This document shows, piece by piece, positions 28,383-36,631 of a stretch of 64,000 nt of DNA; position 1 is the first letter of the stretch; each line of letters begins with the position of its first letter. The notes under the pieces are model-generated. The model searched no databases. It was not told the DNA's origin and was given only the letters and a program-made list of their open reading frames with translations. Made by a program: the position numbers and the translations under genes. Location of the stretch: assembly GCA_016716085.1 (NCBI GenBank), contig JADJWY010000008.1, forward strand, positions 124,001 through 188,000, in the 5' to 3' direction. This DNA comes from Hahellaceae bacterium. GTDB lineage: Bacteria > Pseudomonadota > Gammaproteobacteria > Pseudomonadales > Oleiphilaceae.

Positions 28383-28999
28383 TTAATTGTTCAGAAAGTT
28401 GAGAATGAGGTAGCCCGATAGAAGCGGTCTCAACTTTGGCAGGAAATGACTCGCCAGCGGCACGAGTTTAAGCTCGGCATTTGGAATCTACTGTCGATAA
28501 ACGCATTGAACAGGACGGGTTGGTTAAGTGCCGCTGCAAACCAATCCACATAGGCATCCGACTGAAAGGCTGCACCAAATAAAACCAGCTGATTGACCCG
28601 CTCAGGATGGTCAATGGCAATCTGACTGGCAATCACCGCGCCGTCGCTCCAGCCGACAAAATGCGCACGCACGATCCCAATGCTGTCGAGAAGTTTCAGG
28701 GTGTCGTCGGCCATCTGTTCGTAAGTGATCGCAGACGCGCCGTCCTGTGATCGACCGTGGCCACGGCTGTCGATTTCAATGACCCGGTACTGCGGCGCAA
28801 GCATGCGGGTCTCAATGGCCCACATATCCGAATCATCGTACCCGCCATGCAGCATCACAACCGGTGTGCCATACGGATTGCCATGCACTTCGTAGTACAT
28901 CGAAATGCCGTTAACCTCAGCGTAGTCAGCGAGTGCAACGATCGTTGTCATCCATAGGGCGAGCAGGGTGACGATCTGGTGCATCAATCGAATTTTCAT
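28383..28999 (-). pseudogene. Alpha/beta hydrolase with internal deletion, coupled to nadV
   Basis: The N-terminal 165 residues are a normal secreted alpha/beta hydrolase: signal peptide, VVMLHGGYDDSDMW, IDSRGHGRS, and nucleophile elbow VGWSDGAV. The frame then ends early at 28430. In another frame, from about 28488 to a TAA at 28383, the DNA encodes PNAELKLVPLASHFLPKL and a short tail, the expected C-terminal end with the catalytic His. About 70-80 residues between, including the catalytic-Asp region, are missing. This is an internal deletion with frame loss. The start codon overlaps the nadV stop (ATGA), so the gene was the third of the nadM-nadV operon. Confidence 0.72.
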
Positions 29000-30417
29000 G
29001 ATGTTTTCCTTACCTTTAACGCTGGAGTGGTGGAAGCATAACAGAAAAGCGCCCGGGATCTGATGGTCTCAAAGGTTTCTTCGTGGACGAGGTTCCCGTT
29101 TTGGAATACGACGCTCAGAAGGTTCTCCCTTCGGCCTAAATCACGCGCCTGAATAGTCTTCAGACTGCCGTTTTCATTCACAACCGCCAGGCGACCTTTC
29201 TTGGACCGTTTCCCGGCATCCGTCACCGGATCCTTGAATACATCCCGCCAGAGACCACCCACCCTGGCGGCAGAGGCTTTCATGGCAAATTTCAAGGTGT
29301 CACGATTGACCTGCTGCAGCAAAGCGCCCCCCATCCCGAAGGCAATATTGTCAGCACTTTGTTTACGCAGTTTCATGGCCGCTAAAATCGCCTCAATACT
29401 TTGGATACAGATCCCGTCGCCCTGGATCACCCGAATGCAGTCCGGCAAGACTCGATAGCCTTTACTGTTAACACGATAGTCAAAGATCTTCATCAAACGC
29501 TCAATGGCTTCCGTCACAATCGACACCGGGTCGCCACTGTCAGGACGAATCACCAGCGTGCCACCACTGTTTTCGACTTGTGTGCGCAGTTCATCTCCCC
29601 AGAGATTCTCGAGGGCGTTCCAGAGATCATAGGAATCAGAAACGACGGCAACCAGTTTCCCAGCACCTCCAAACTGTTGGAGCATATTGGCATAGGCCTC
29701 GCCCTCATTCTCTCGTCCCCAGGCCGTAATTGTGCTGTGCTCGGCTGCCGGAATGGAAAAACCTGCCATGTCAGCACCGTAATAGCGACGGGCCGCCAGA
29801 ATGCCGCTGAGCGTATCGGTGCCCTGAAAGTTGACCAGGTGGGCCATTCCGCCGAGAGCAGCGGTCTCTTCACTGCTGGCACCGCGAGCGCCGAAGTCGT
29901 GGAGTTTGAACGCCAGGCCGTCTGTCGTGTCCGCGGTCTCCTCCAGATAGCCTCGTATCACCTGTTTACACTGCCAGGACACCGTCGCGACAGTCGTGGG
30001 GTACCAGATCGCCCGCAGCAAGGCGGTTTCAACGTAGCTGGTTAACCAGGCACATTCGGCGTCAGTATTTACGACTTGCACCAGCGCATTTTTCACCGGC
30101 ACCACCATACCTTCGGGCAGTGCTTCAATCTGGATGGGTAAGTAGCCATCGTACTTATCAAGGATGTAACGCCAACCTGCTTCGTTGAAGGGCACCCCGT
30201 GAGCGGGCAACAGGGCTTTTGCCTCGTCGATATCACGTTCAGTGATGGGCTGCGTCAGGTATTCTTTCAGGAAGGCCTGCAAACCAAAGAAGACGGTTTC
30301 ACGGAACTGGCCACCCCGTGATTCGATGTAGCTCGACACGGCAGAGGTATTCTCTGGGTATTGCAGGAAGTGGCTGGTCTTGTATGAATCTACGTTCAAA
30401 ATCATATTGCGTGTCAT
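28996..30417 (-). CDS. nadV: Nicotinamide phosphoribosyltransferase
   Basis: A complete 473-residue NAMPT-family enzyme. It makes nicotinamide mononucleotide from nicotinamide and PRPP, the first step of the non-deamidating NAD salvage route. Motifs include NVDSYKTSHFLQYP at the N-terminus, KLHDFGARGASSEETAALGG, AAEHSTITAWGRENEGEAY with the catalytic His, the phosphoribosyl-binding VIRPDSGDP, VIQGDGI, and NIAFGMGGALLQ. A perfect AGGAGG precedes the start. The gene lies 69 bases downstream of nadM on the same strand, so the two consecutive steps are encoded together. Confidence 0.96.
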   Translation of the reverse strand: MTRNMILNVDSYKTSHFLQYPENTSAVSSYIESRGGQFRETVFFGLQAFLKEYLTQPITERDIDEAKALLPAHGVPFNEAGWRYILDKYDGYLPIQIEALPEGMVVPVKNALVQVVNTDAECAWLTSYVETALLRAIWYPTTVATVSWQCKQVIRGYLEETADTTDGLAFKLHDFGARGASSEETAALGGMAHLVNFQGTDTLSGILAARRYYGADMAGFSIPAAEHSTITAWGRENEGEAYANMLQQFGGAGKLVAVVSDSYDLWNALENLWGDELRTQVENSGGTLVIRPDSGDPVSIVTEAIERLMKIFDYRVNSKGYRVLPDCIRVIQGDGICIQSIEAILAAMKLRKQSADNIAFGMGGALLQQVNRDTLKFAMKASAARVGGLWRDVFKDPVTDAGKRSKKGRLAVVNENGSLKTIQARDLGRRENLLSVVFQNGNLVHEETFETIRSRALFCYASTTPALKVRKTS

Positions 30418-30486
30418 GTGGAAATCCTCCTATGACGTTGAGTTTGCAAGGTGGGGTCTCTCCCCGTCCTCGTTAGGGTGACCGGT

Positions 30487-31539
30487 CTACATGCCGGTCA
30501 TTTTCTGGATAATGAAATAGTGGTCCTCAAAGATTTTTGATGGGTCCAGGTCCGCTAATGGCACCCACATTGCAGAACGCGCGTCATCGCCACCCTTTAC
30601 TTTGGGCAGGGCCTGTGAGGGTTCCAGCTCAATGTGAAAGGCATGGGTAATCGTTCGACCTCTCGCAGAGCGGTAGGGATCATCAAAGACCTGTTGCGAT
30701 TTGATGGAGCCCTTTAATACGGGCCCAGGGACCTTCAGGCGTGTCTCCTCACGCAACTCGCGCAAGCAGGCATCGATCAGTTTTTCATTCTGATCCACGA
30801 AGCCACCGGGCAGGGCCAGGAGCCCTTTACCCGGATTCGCCTTGCGTTCAACCATCAGCACATGCCCGCTTTGCACCACCACGGCGTCCACGGTGACAAA
30901 GGTGGGCGGGTAGGGCGATGTGTCCCAGGCCTTGCGATACTGCGAGATGAATTTCTGTTCCGCTTGCAGGGCCTGGAAGGTGGCTGTGCCGCAAAATGAA
31001 GCAAGATGCCCGTGAACCGCTTCCGGCAGATCTTCCTGCAAAGTGCTCAGTCTCTCGCCTTCTGCTTCAAGAAGTTTTTGACGGATGCGGGTCGCATTAA
31101 TCCCTTCAACATTTTCGACAGACACATTGCCCCATTGCGGGAACAGGTTCAGGTAATACGAGCTGTGATCTTTGCTGTGTCCGATCAAACCGACCTTGGG
31201 CGCGCGGTGTGGCACTTTGTGGTGAGCCGTCACATAGCCATTGACGGTGGACTGCACATTGCGCACCCACAATTCGTCGTTATACATCACATCCATTAAC
31301 GGTGCGACGTGAACACGAGCATTTTCGGCTTCGCTCAGTGTGGAACGCACCATCGCTTCGCGCTCTGATACGAGCCATGGGTTACGGGTTGATCGGGGTT
31401 GGTGCGCAGATCCTGCCAGAATAATAACCTGAGACGCGGATTCAAGTGCCTGACGAAGCACCTTGGCATGCCCTTTGTGAAAGGGTTGGAAACGGCCGAT
31501 AAAGACCAGGAAATCGAATTCAAACGTTACATTTTTCAT
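30487..31539 (-). CDS. nadM: Bifunctional nicotinamide-nucleotide adenylyltransferase/Nudix hydrolase
   Basis: A 350-residue two-domain protein. The N-terminal nucleotidyltransferase (about 1-180) has GRFQPFHKGHAKVLRQAL with the HxGH signature and a closing VEGINATRIR in the ISSTKIR position. It converts NMN and ATP to NAD. The C-terminal Nudix domain (about 210-345) has the box opening GGFVDQNEKLIDACLRELRE and continuing with E-T. The usual Gly near the end of the box is Arg. In characterised relatives the Nudix part cleaves ADP-ribose. It is first gene of the nadM-nadV operon, and an inverted repeat upstream may be its operator. Confidence 0.94.
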   Translation of the reverse strand: MKNVTFEFDFLVFIGRFQPFHKGHAKVLRQALESASQVIILAGSAHQPRSTRNPWLVSEREAMVRSTLSEAENARVHVAPLMDVMYNDELWVRNVQSTVNGYVTAHHKVPHRAPKVGLIGHSKDHSSYYLNLFPQWGNVSVENVEGINATRIRQKLLEAEGERLSTLQEDLPEAVHGHLASFCGTATFQALQAEQKFISQYRKAWDTSPYPPTFVTVDAVVVQSGHVLMVERKANPGKGLLALPGGFVDQNEKLIDACLRELREETRLKVPGPVLKGSIKSQQVFDDPYRSARGRTITHAFHIELEPSQALPKVKGGDDARSAMWVPLADLDPSKIFEDHYFIIQKMTGM

Positions 31540-31644
31540 GCAGCAAAGTCCTTGCTGGTGTTACGGCTGAAACAGGTCTTTCCCGTCTCAGGTTGGGTGT
31601 CGCTCGAAAATCCAGTGAATCCCACTGTCGTGCGGCGTGGTGAT

Positions 31645-31665
31645 ATAGTGGCAATGTGACACTAT
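31645..31665. promoter_or_regulatory. Inverted repeat upstream of nadM, possible operator
   Basis: ATAGTG (31645-31650) and CACTAT (31660-31665) form a perfect inverted repeat with a 9-base spacer, about 105 bases upstream of the nadM start. In some gammaproteobacteria nadM-nadV is controlled by Nudix-related repressors of the NrtR type, which bind palindromes. I cannot confirm that this matches any known consensus. A related ATAGTGTCTAT occurs at 31765-31775 nearer the XRE gene. Confidence 0.3.
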
Positions 31666-31745
31666 GTTGTCAATGCTCAGTTTAAAGCAGTCATGATTCA
31701 GGTGGAGAGCATTTTTCTTGCCTGGATGTGGAGGTGTGGATAAAG

Positions 31746-31804
31746 TGAGCTATATATGGATCAAATAGTGTCTATATGAGTTATATATAAACCAAAGGTG
31801 AGCT
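31746..31804 (+). promoter_or_regulatory. Tandem operator-like repeats before the XRE regulator
   Basis: TGAGCTATATATGG (31746-31759) and TGAGTTATATATAA (31777-31790) are near-identical direct repeats. Their 31-base start-to-start spacing is close to three helical turns. A partial third copy, TGAGCTTTG, starts at 31799 next to the TTG start. The AT-rich block also supplies TATAAT-like hexamers. Autoregulation by the XRE protein is the natural reading, as in HipB-type systems, but the proposal rests on repeat layout alone. Confidence 0.4.
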
Positions 31805-32143
31805 TTGTCCAAAGTATCGGCACGCACCTATTCCCGCTATAGCCTTGAAGCCATCTCTCTTCTTGGTAGCCTTATCCGTGTGGCAAGAAAAGAGCGCAAA
31901 ATGACCGCGCAGGAGCTTGCCGACCGCGCAGGAATCTCACGCGGACTGTTACAGAGGATAGAAAAAGGCGACCCCAAATGCGAGATTGGGGCAACCTTTG
32001 AAGTCGCCACGATCCTCGGCGTCAAACTCTTCGATGCCGAAGCCACGACACTCACCAAACATATTCGTCAGACAGAAGACAAACTCGTCCTGCTGCCAAA
32101 GGCTGTGCGCAAGAAAGTAAAGGTTGCTGATGATGACTTCTAA
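31805..32143 (+). CDS. XRE-family helix-turn-helix regulator (HipB-like antitoxin)
   Basis: A 112-residue protein with a TTG start preceded by AAAGGTGAG. Residues about 18-75 are a lambda-Cro-type HTH: LGSLIRVARKERKMTAQELA, DRAGISRGLLQRIEKGD. The C-terminal tail is basic/acidic. It overlaps the start of a hipA-like reading frame by 14 bases, the usual order of a hipBA-type toxin-antitoxin pair. The toxin is destroyed, so the surviving regulator is an orphan. It marks the left edge of the defence island. Confidence 0.85.
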   Translation: MSKVSARTYSRYSLEAISLLGSLIRVARKERKMTAQELADRAGISRGLLQRIEKGDPKCEIGATFEVATILGVKLFDAEATTLTKHIRQTEDKLVLLPKAVRKKVKVADDDF

Positions 32144-32177
32144 AGCCGCAGATAAAGAAGCCTATGTTTGGATATGG
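32130..32177 (+). pseudogene. HipA-like toxin, N-terminal remnant only
   Basis: From ATG 32130 (or 32133) the frame reads MMTSKAADKEAYVWIW, the opening of HipA-family serine kinases next to HipB-type regulators. From 32178 similarity is lost and the sequence resembles other genes. The 14-base overlap with the XRE gene shows the former operon. The remaining 400 or so codons of a normal HipA are absent. Confidence 0.5.
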
Positions 32178-32295
32178 CGTGGGCGGGGTACCGGCTGCGA
32201 TGGAAATATCGCGGTCGTGCCAAGGGGCTCACGTTTGGATTTTCTTCGCTCATAGCGTTGCGGCCCGCGATGCCAGGCGCCTGGGCACCGCGATT
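32178..32295 (+). pseudogene. Possible integrase (arm-DNA-binding domain) remnant
   Basis: In the frame through 32189-32242 the translation is YRLRWKYRGRAKGLTFGF. The next 40 bases give SVAARDARR in another frame. This order matches the arm-binding domain of P4-type tyrosine recombinases (basic W-R-x-R-Y-x-x-x-G-x-x-K, then L-x-x-G-x-Y-P, then S-L-x-x-A-R). It is short and degenerate. It would be the only trace of an integration enzyme for the island. Confidence 0.4.
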
Positions 32296-32329
32296 ACTAG
32301 CCACACTTTCTCGCGCACTCGGAAACTGA

Positions 32330-32769
32330 AGCTGACATCTCACGACCGCCTATTCCCCAATCAAGATACCATGCCGACAGGTGGCTTTGGAAATTTGATT
32401 GCCCTGCCGCTTACGAACAAGTACGAAAGCTGCTGGTACGGACCGAAAGAACCGAGCACCTTGAGATCATCCGGCTAGCCATTGAAGACGCAATGCCCCA
32501 GCTGTTCGTTCTGCTGCGTATTCTGACGATCGTGAACACTGATTCTGGCCATGCCCGTTTCCCGGAAAGGAACCTTGCAGCAGTATGCAGGGCGTCTGCA
32601 TCGGGAAAATGCAGGCAAGACATCAGTGCGAATCATCGATTTTGTAGATGCCGGGCAACCGGCGCTGATGAGAATGTGGGACAAGCGACTCCGTGGCTAT
32701 AAGGCAATGGGGTATCGGATAGGATCTGAAGAGCCCATAAACAGGGTAATCGCCTCCTTCTTGGGGTAA
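32330..32769 (+). pseudogene. TOTE-type DEAD/DEAH helicase-primase remnants
   Basis: Two pieces survive. At about 32341-32410 the DNA encodes RLFPNQDTMPTGGFGNLIAL, very like the primase segment of TOTE conflict-system helicases. At about 32555-32740 it encodes GTLQQYAGRLHREN, RIIDFVDAGQPALMRMWDKR and GYKAMGYRIG, very like the extreme C-terminus of the same large proteins. Over 500 codons that should lie between are missing. These systems are proposed mobile-element or virus conflict modules. Confidence 0.6.
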
Positions 32770-32831
32770 TGATGTGGCTATATACCCCAATTCGATATAG
32801 GATTACCCCATTTACGGCCTTGGGGCGCCCC

Positions 32832-33470
32832 ATGCACTCACTCCTGCCCGAATACCTCGTCCAGCTGCGCTTCGACGCCCAGCAACTGGCGACATTGCGC
32901 ACCTAACGCCTATCGCCATGGCCAACATGATCACAAGCTACCGGACTGCACTTGATCAGAACGTGGCCGACCCATTGGTGCTGGTGCCGCTGGTCGTACT
33001 CGATTTCCTCTGCATCCATCCCTTCCCTGATCGCAACGGGCGCATGGCACGGCTATTGACCCTACAATTACTCTACCGCTTTAATTATGCCGTGGGACGC
33101 TTTATCAGCCTGGAACGTATCTTCGAGGAATCCAAAGAAATCTATTACGAATCCCTGGAAGCCAGCTCCCAGAACTGGCACGAAGGCAAGCAGGACTTTG
33201 CCCCATGGCTCGACTACTTCTGGGGCGCACTGCTGCGGGCCTACAAAGAATTCGAAGAGTGCGTCGGCGCCATCGAGCGGGGGCGTGGTGCGAAGGGTGA
33301 CCGGGTCCGCAACGAAATTCTCAAACGTCACTTGCCGTTCTCCATCTCGGAAATCGAAGAAGCCTGCCCCGGCGTCAGCCGCGACACAGTGCGTGTCATC
33401 CTGAGCTCTTGAGGCCGAAGGGTTGATAGCCCCACCGGAAAAGGCCGCAGCGCCCGCTGGGAAAAAGTGC
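32832..33470 (+). pseudogene. Fic-domain protein, internally deleted and frameshifted
   Basis: ATG 32832 begins LLPEYLVQLRFDAQQLATLR, an N-terminus typical of Fic/DUF4172-like proteins, and stops at once. From 32918 a second open frame carries the Fic motif HPFPDRNGRMARLLTLQLL and the following helices. It ends at 33412 in a winged-helix segment, SRDTVRVILSS. The expected closing PTGKGRSARWEKV is still encoded beyond the stop in shifted frames (to about 33470). About 150 central codons are missing. Intact relatives transfer AMP to target proteins and often sit near hsd genes. Confidence 0.7.
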
Positions 33471-33537
33471 AAAAACAGACCCCATCACCCGGGCAAACAT
33501 CAATCCCAGAACAACAGAAGTCATCAGGGAAAAAACC

Positions 33538-35271
33538 ATGAACACCATAGAACAACAATTCTTCAACGACCTCGAAAAGAAACTCTGGACCGCCGCTGAC
33601 AAACTGCGCTCCAACCTTGATGCTGCCGTCTACAAGCATGTCGTGCTGGGCCTGATCTTTCTGAAGTATGTTTCCGACGCCTTCGAAGAACGTCGGAACG
33701 AGCTGCAAACCCAATTCAAAGACACCAGCCACGATTACTACCTGAATCCCTCCGACTTTGGCGGTGAAGGCAGTCATGGCTACGAACAGGCGCTGAAAGA
33801 CGAGTTGGAAATCCGCGACTACTACACCGAGAAAAACGTCTTCTGGGTGCCACTGGAAGCACGCTGGCAAACCCTGCGCGACTGCGCCCAGCTGCCGCCC
33901 AAGGCTCCGCTGCCGTGGAACAAGCCCGGTAAGAAGGAAGAGCCCGAGGAAATGCGCAGTGTCGGCTGGCTGATCGACAACGCCATGGATGCCATCGAGC
34001 GCGAGAACGAGAAAAAGCTCAAGAACGTGCTCAACAAGGACTTCGCCCGCACCCAGATCGACTCGCACAAGCTGGCCGATCTGATCGCCCACTTCTCCAA
34101 CACCGAATTCCACGCCAAAGAATTCAACGGCCAACCACTGAATCTGAAAAGCAAAGATATCCTCGGCCACGTTTACGAATACTTTCTCGGTCAGTTCGCG
34201 CTGGCCGAAGGCAAAAAGGGCGGCCAGTACTACACGCCCAAAAGCATCGTTACCCTCATCGTCGAAATGCTGCAGCCCTTCAAGGGCCGCGTGTACGATC
34301 CGGCCATGGGCTCGGGCGGCTTTTTTGTGCAGAGCGAAGAGTTCATCGAGGAGCACACCGGCAAAACCAACAAAGCTCAGATCAGCGTCTACGGTCAGGA
34401 GAGCAACCCCACCACCTGGCGCCTGGCCGCCATGAACATGGCCATTCGCGGCATCGACTTCAACTTCGGCGGCGCTCCCAGCGACACCATGCTGAACGAT
34501 CTGCACCCCGACCTGCGCGCCGACTACGTAATGGCCAACCCGCCCTTCAACATGAAGGAATGGTGGAACGAAAAGCTGGCTAACGATCCGCGCTGGATCG
34601 CCGGCACACCGCCCCAGGGCAACGCCAACTTCGCCTGGCTGCAGCACATGCTTTACCACCTAGCGCCAACGGGCAGCATGGCCCTGCTGCTGGCCAATGG
34701 TTCGATGAGCTCCAATACCAATAACGAAGGCGAGATTCGCAAAAAACTGATCGAGTGGGACCCTGAAAAGAAGGTCGGTGACTATGTGGAGTGCATGGTC
34801 GCGCTGCCCGGCCAGCTCTTCACCAACACGCAAATTCCGGCCTGTATCTGGTTTCTGACCAAAGACAAGCGCAACGGACTTGCACTCAATAAACAAAAGC
34901 GCAACCGAAGCGGTGAGTTTTTGTTTATCGACGCTCGCCAACTCGGCTACATGAAAGACCGCGTGCTGCGCGACTTCACGCGGGACGATATCAAAAAGGT
35001 AGCCGACACCTTTCATGCCTGGCAGGTGGGAGAAGGATACGAAGATGTGCCCGGTTTCTGCTACGCCGCCTCTCTGGATGACATCCGTAAGCACGAACAC
35101 GTGCTGACGCCTGGGCGTTATGTGGGCGCAGAAGTGCAGGAAGAAGACAGCGAAGCCTTTGCCGACAAAATGGCGCGGCTGACAGCGCAATTGGCGGAGC
35201 AGTTTAAGGAGAGTTCCAAGCTGGAGGGCGAGATCAGGAAGAATTTGGCGGGGTTAGGTTATGGGTTCTGA
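33538..35271 (+). CDS. hsdM: Type I restriction-modification DNA methyltransferase subunit
   Basis: A complete 577-residue protein. The N-terminal helical HsdM domain begins IEQQFFNDLEKKLWTAADKL and contains GLIFLKYVSDAFEERR. The N6-adenine methyltransferase domain has YYTPKSIVTLIVEML, motif I VYDPAMGSGGFFVQ and catalytic motif IV ANPPFNMKEWW. With HsdS it methylates adenines in a bipartite target, and with HsdR it forms the restriction complex. CAGGGAAA precedes the ATG. Its last 11 bases overlap hsdS. The GC content of the sampled block 34261-34320 is high (41 of 60 bases), unlike the nested ATPase gene downstream. Confidence 0.96.
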   Translation: MNTIEQQFFNDLEKKLWTAADKLRSNLDAAVYKHVVLGLIFLKYVSDAFEERRNELQTQFKDTSHDYYLNPSDFGGEGSHGYEQALKDELEIRDYYTEKNVFWVPLEARWQTLRDCAQLPPKAPLPWNKPGKKEEPEEMRSVGWLIDNAMDAIERENEKKLKNVLNKDFARTQIDSHKLADLIAHFSNTEFHAKEFNGQPLNLKSKDILGHVYEYFLGQFALAEGKKGGQYYTPKSIVTLIVEMLQPFKGRVYDPAMGSGGFFVQSEEFIEEHTGKTNKAQISVYGQESNPTTWRLAAMNMAIRGIDFNFGGAPSDTMLNDLHPDLRADYVMANPPFNMKEWWNEKLANDPRWIAGTPPQGNANFAWLQHMLYHLAPTGSMALLLANGSMSSNTNNEGEIRKKLIEWDPEKKVGDYVECMVALPGQLFTNTQIPACIWFLTKDKRNGLALNKQKRNRSGEFLFIDARQLGYMKDRVLRDFTRDDIKKVADTFHAWQVGEGYEDVPGFCYAASLDDIRKHEHVLTPGRYVGAEVQEEDSEAFADKMARLTAQLAEQFKESSKLEGEIRKNLAGLGYGF

Positions 35272-36631
35272 TTGGCCAGAAGTTGCGCTTGGCTCGGTAA
35301 CCACTTGGCTCTCCGGAGGAACACCGAATAAGGCAACGCCGTCGTTCTGGAATGGCAATATCCCTTGGATTAGCGCGAATTCAATGTACGGAACCCGCTT
35401 CAACGACTCCGACCTTAGGATCACAGAAAGCGGTCTCGACGCCGGCTCTCGTTTAGCGCCGACCAACAGCGTCTTACTTCTAGTGCGAGGGGGCGCGCTT
35501 CACAATCGACTTCCAGTTGGTATGGCTTGCCGCGACTTAGCGTTTAACCAAGATGTAAAGGCATTGATTACCGACCCTGCTAAGTTGGACCCTTGGTTTT
35601 TACTTTACTGGCTTATCGGCAATGAAAGATTCCTCCTTGATGTGGTGGTCGAAGAGACTGGAATCGGCGCTGGAAAGCTAGATACAAAACGCATGCAGGC
35701 GTTGCCAATACGGCTTCCGCCAATGGCATTGCAACAAAGAATCACCCAAGTTGCCCAATCCATTGACAACAAAATCGACCTCAACCGCCGCATCAACCAA
35801 ACCCTCGAAGCCATGGCGCAAGCCATCTTCAAATCGTGGTTTGTGGATTTCGACCCGGTCAAAGCCAAGATTGCCGCAAAGCAGGAAGGCCGCGACGTGC
35901 TGCGCACCGCCATGAGCGCCATCAGCGGCAAGTCCGAAACCGAACTCGACGCCCTGCCGCCCGAACAGTACGAACAACTCGCCACCACCGCTGCGCTGTT
36001 TCCGGATGAAATGGAGGAGTTGGAATTGGGGGGAATTCCGAAGGGGTGGGCATTCAATTCAGTTGGTGATGTCGCCAAATTTGCCAACGAGAAGGTGGAT
36101 GTTTCCGCTCTGAATGAAGACATCTACATCTCTACTGAAAACATGCTCGAAAATAGAGCAGGCGTAACTCGTGCAACCTCGATTCCTTCTGTAGCTGCTG
36201 TGCCAAGCTTCAAAACAGGTCAGATTCTTGTTTCCAATATACGGCCGTATTTCAAGAAAATTTGGATGGCACGCTTTGATGGTGGGCGATCTCCTGATGT
36301 ATTGGCTTTCGAACCAGAAGTTCCTCAATCGTCTGAATTTCTGTACAACTTGATGTACCAAGATGCGTTCTTTGAGTTCATGACGCGCACAGCCAAGGGA
36401 GCCAAGATGCCTCGCGGGGACAAGGATGCAATTATGGGCTGGAAGTTTCCATGCCCTGATGAGGTTCTGATGACCTGCTTTTCAGAAAAAGTTAGGCCGA
36501 ACTATACCTACATCGAGAGCCTAATCTCTGAGAACAGATCGCTTATCGAGCTCCGCGACACCCTGCTCCCGAAGCTCCTCTCGGGAGAATTATCAGTTCA
36601 TGCCGTTGCTGAACATGCAGGAGCGCAGTAA
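35261..36631 (+). CDS. hsdS: Type I restriction-modification specificity subunit
   Basis: A 456-residue protein with the two target-recognition domains of a canonical HsdS. TRD1 (about 1-165) opens DWPEVALGSVTTWLSGGTP and ends LPPMALQQRI. The conserved helical spacer follows (QSIDNKIDLNRRINQTLEAM, KSWFVDFDPVKAK). TRD2 (about 245-400) opens IPKGWAFNSVGDVAKFANE, and the second spacer helix (LIELRDTLLPKLLSGELSV) closes the protein. The target sequence cannot be read off. The TRDs look more AT-rich than the spacer helices, as expected from TRD exchange. The stop codon directly abuts the SIR2-gene start. Confidence 0.95.
   Translation: MGSDWPEVALGSVTTWLSGGTPNKATPSFWNGNIPWISANSMYGTRFNDSDLRITESGLDAGSRLAPTNSVLLLVRGGALHNRLPVGMACRDLAFNQDVKALITDPAKLDPWFLLYWLIGNERFLLDVVVEETGIGAGKLDTKRMQALPIRLPPMALQQRITQVAQSIDNKIDLNRRINQTLEAMAQAIFKSWFVDFDPVKAKIAAKQEGRDVLRTAMSAISGKSETELDALPPEQYEQLATTAALFPDEMEELELGGIPKGWAFNSVGDVAKFANEKVDVSALNEDIYISTENMLENRAGVTRATSIPSVAAVPSFKTGQILVSNIRPYFKKIWMARFDGGRSPDVLAFEPEVPQSSEFLYNLMYQDAFFEFMTRTAKGAKMPRGDKDAIMGWKFPCPDEVLMTCFSEKVRPNYTYIESLISENRSLIELRDTLLPKLLSGELSVHAVAEHAGAQ

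Noticed and set aside
33328..34659. Long antisense open frame (443 codons) opposite hsdM
   Set aside because: It is the shadow of a GC-rich coding region; its translation is Val/Gly/Phe-rich with no recognisable domain, while hsdM on the plus strand has all methyltransferase motifs.
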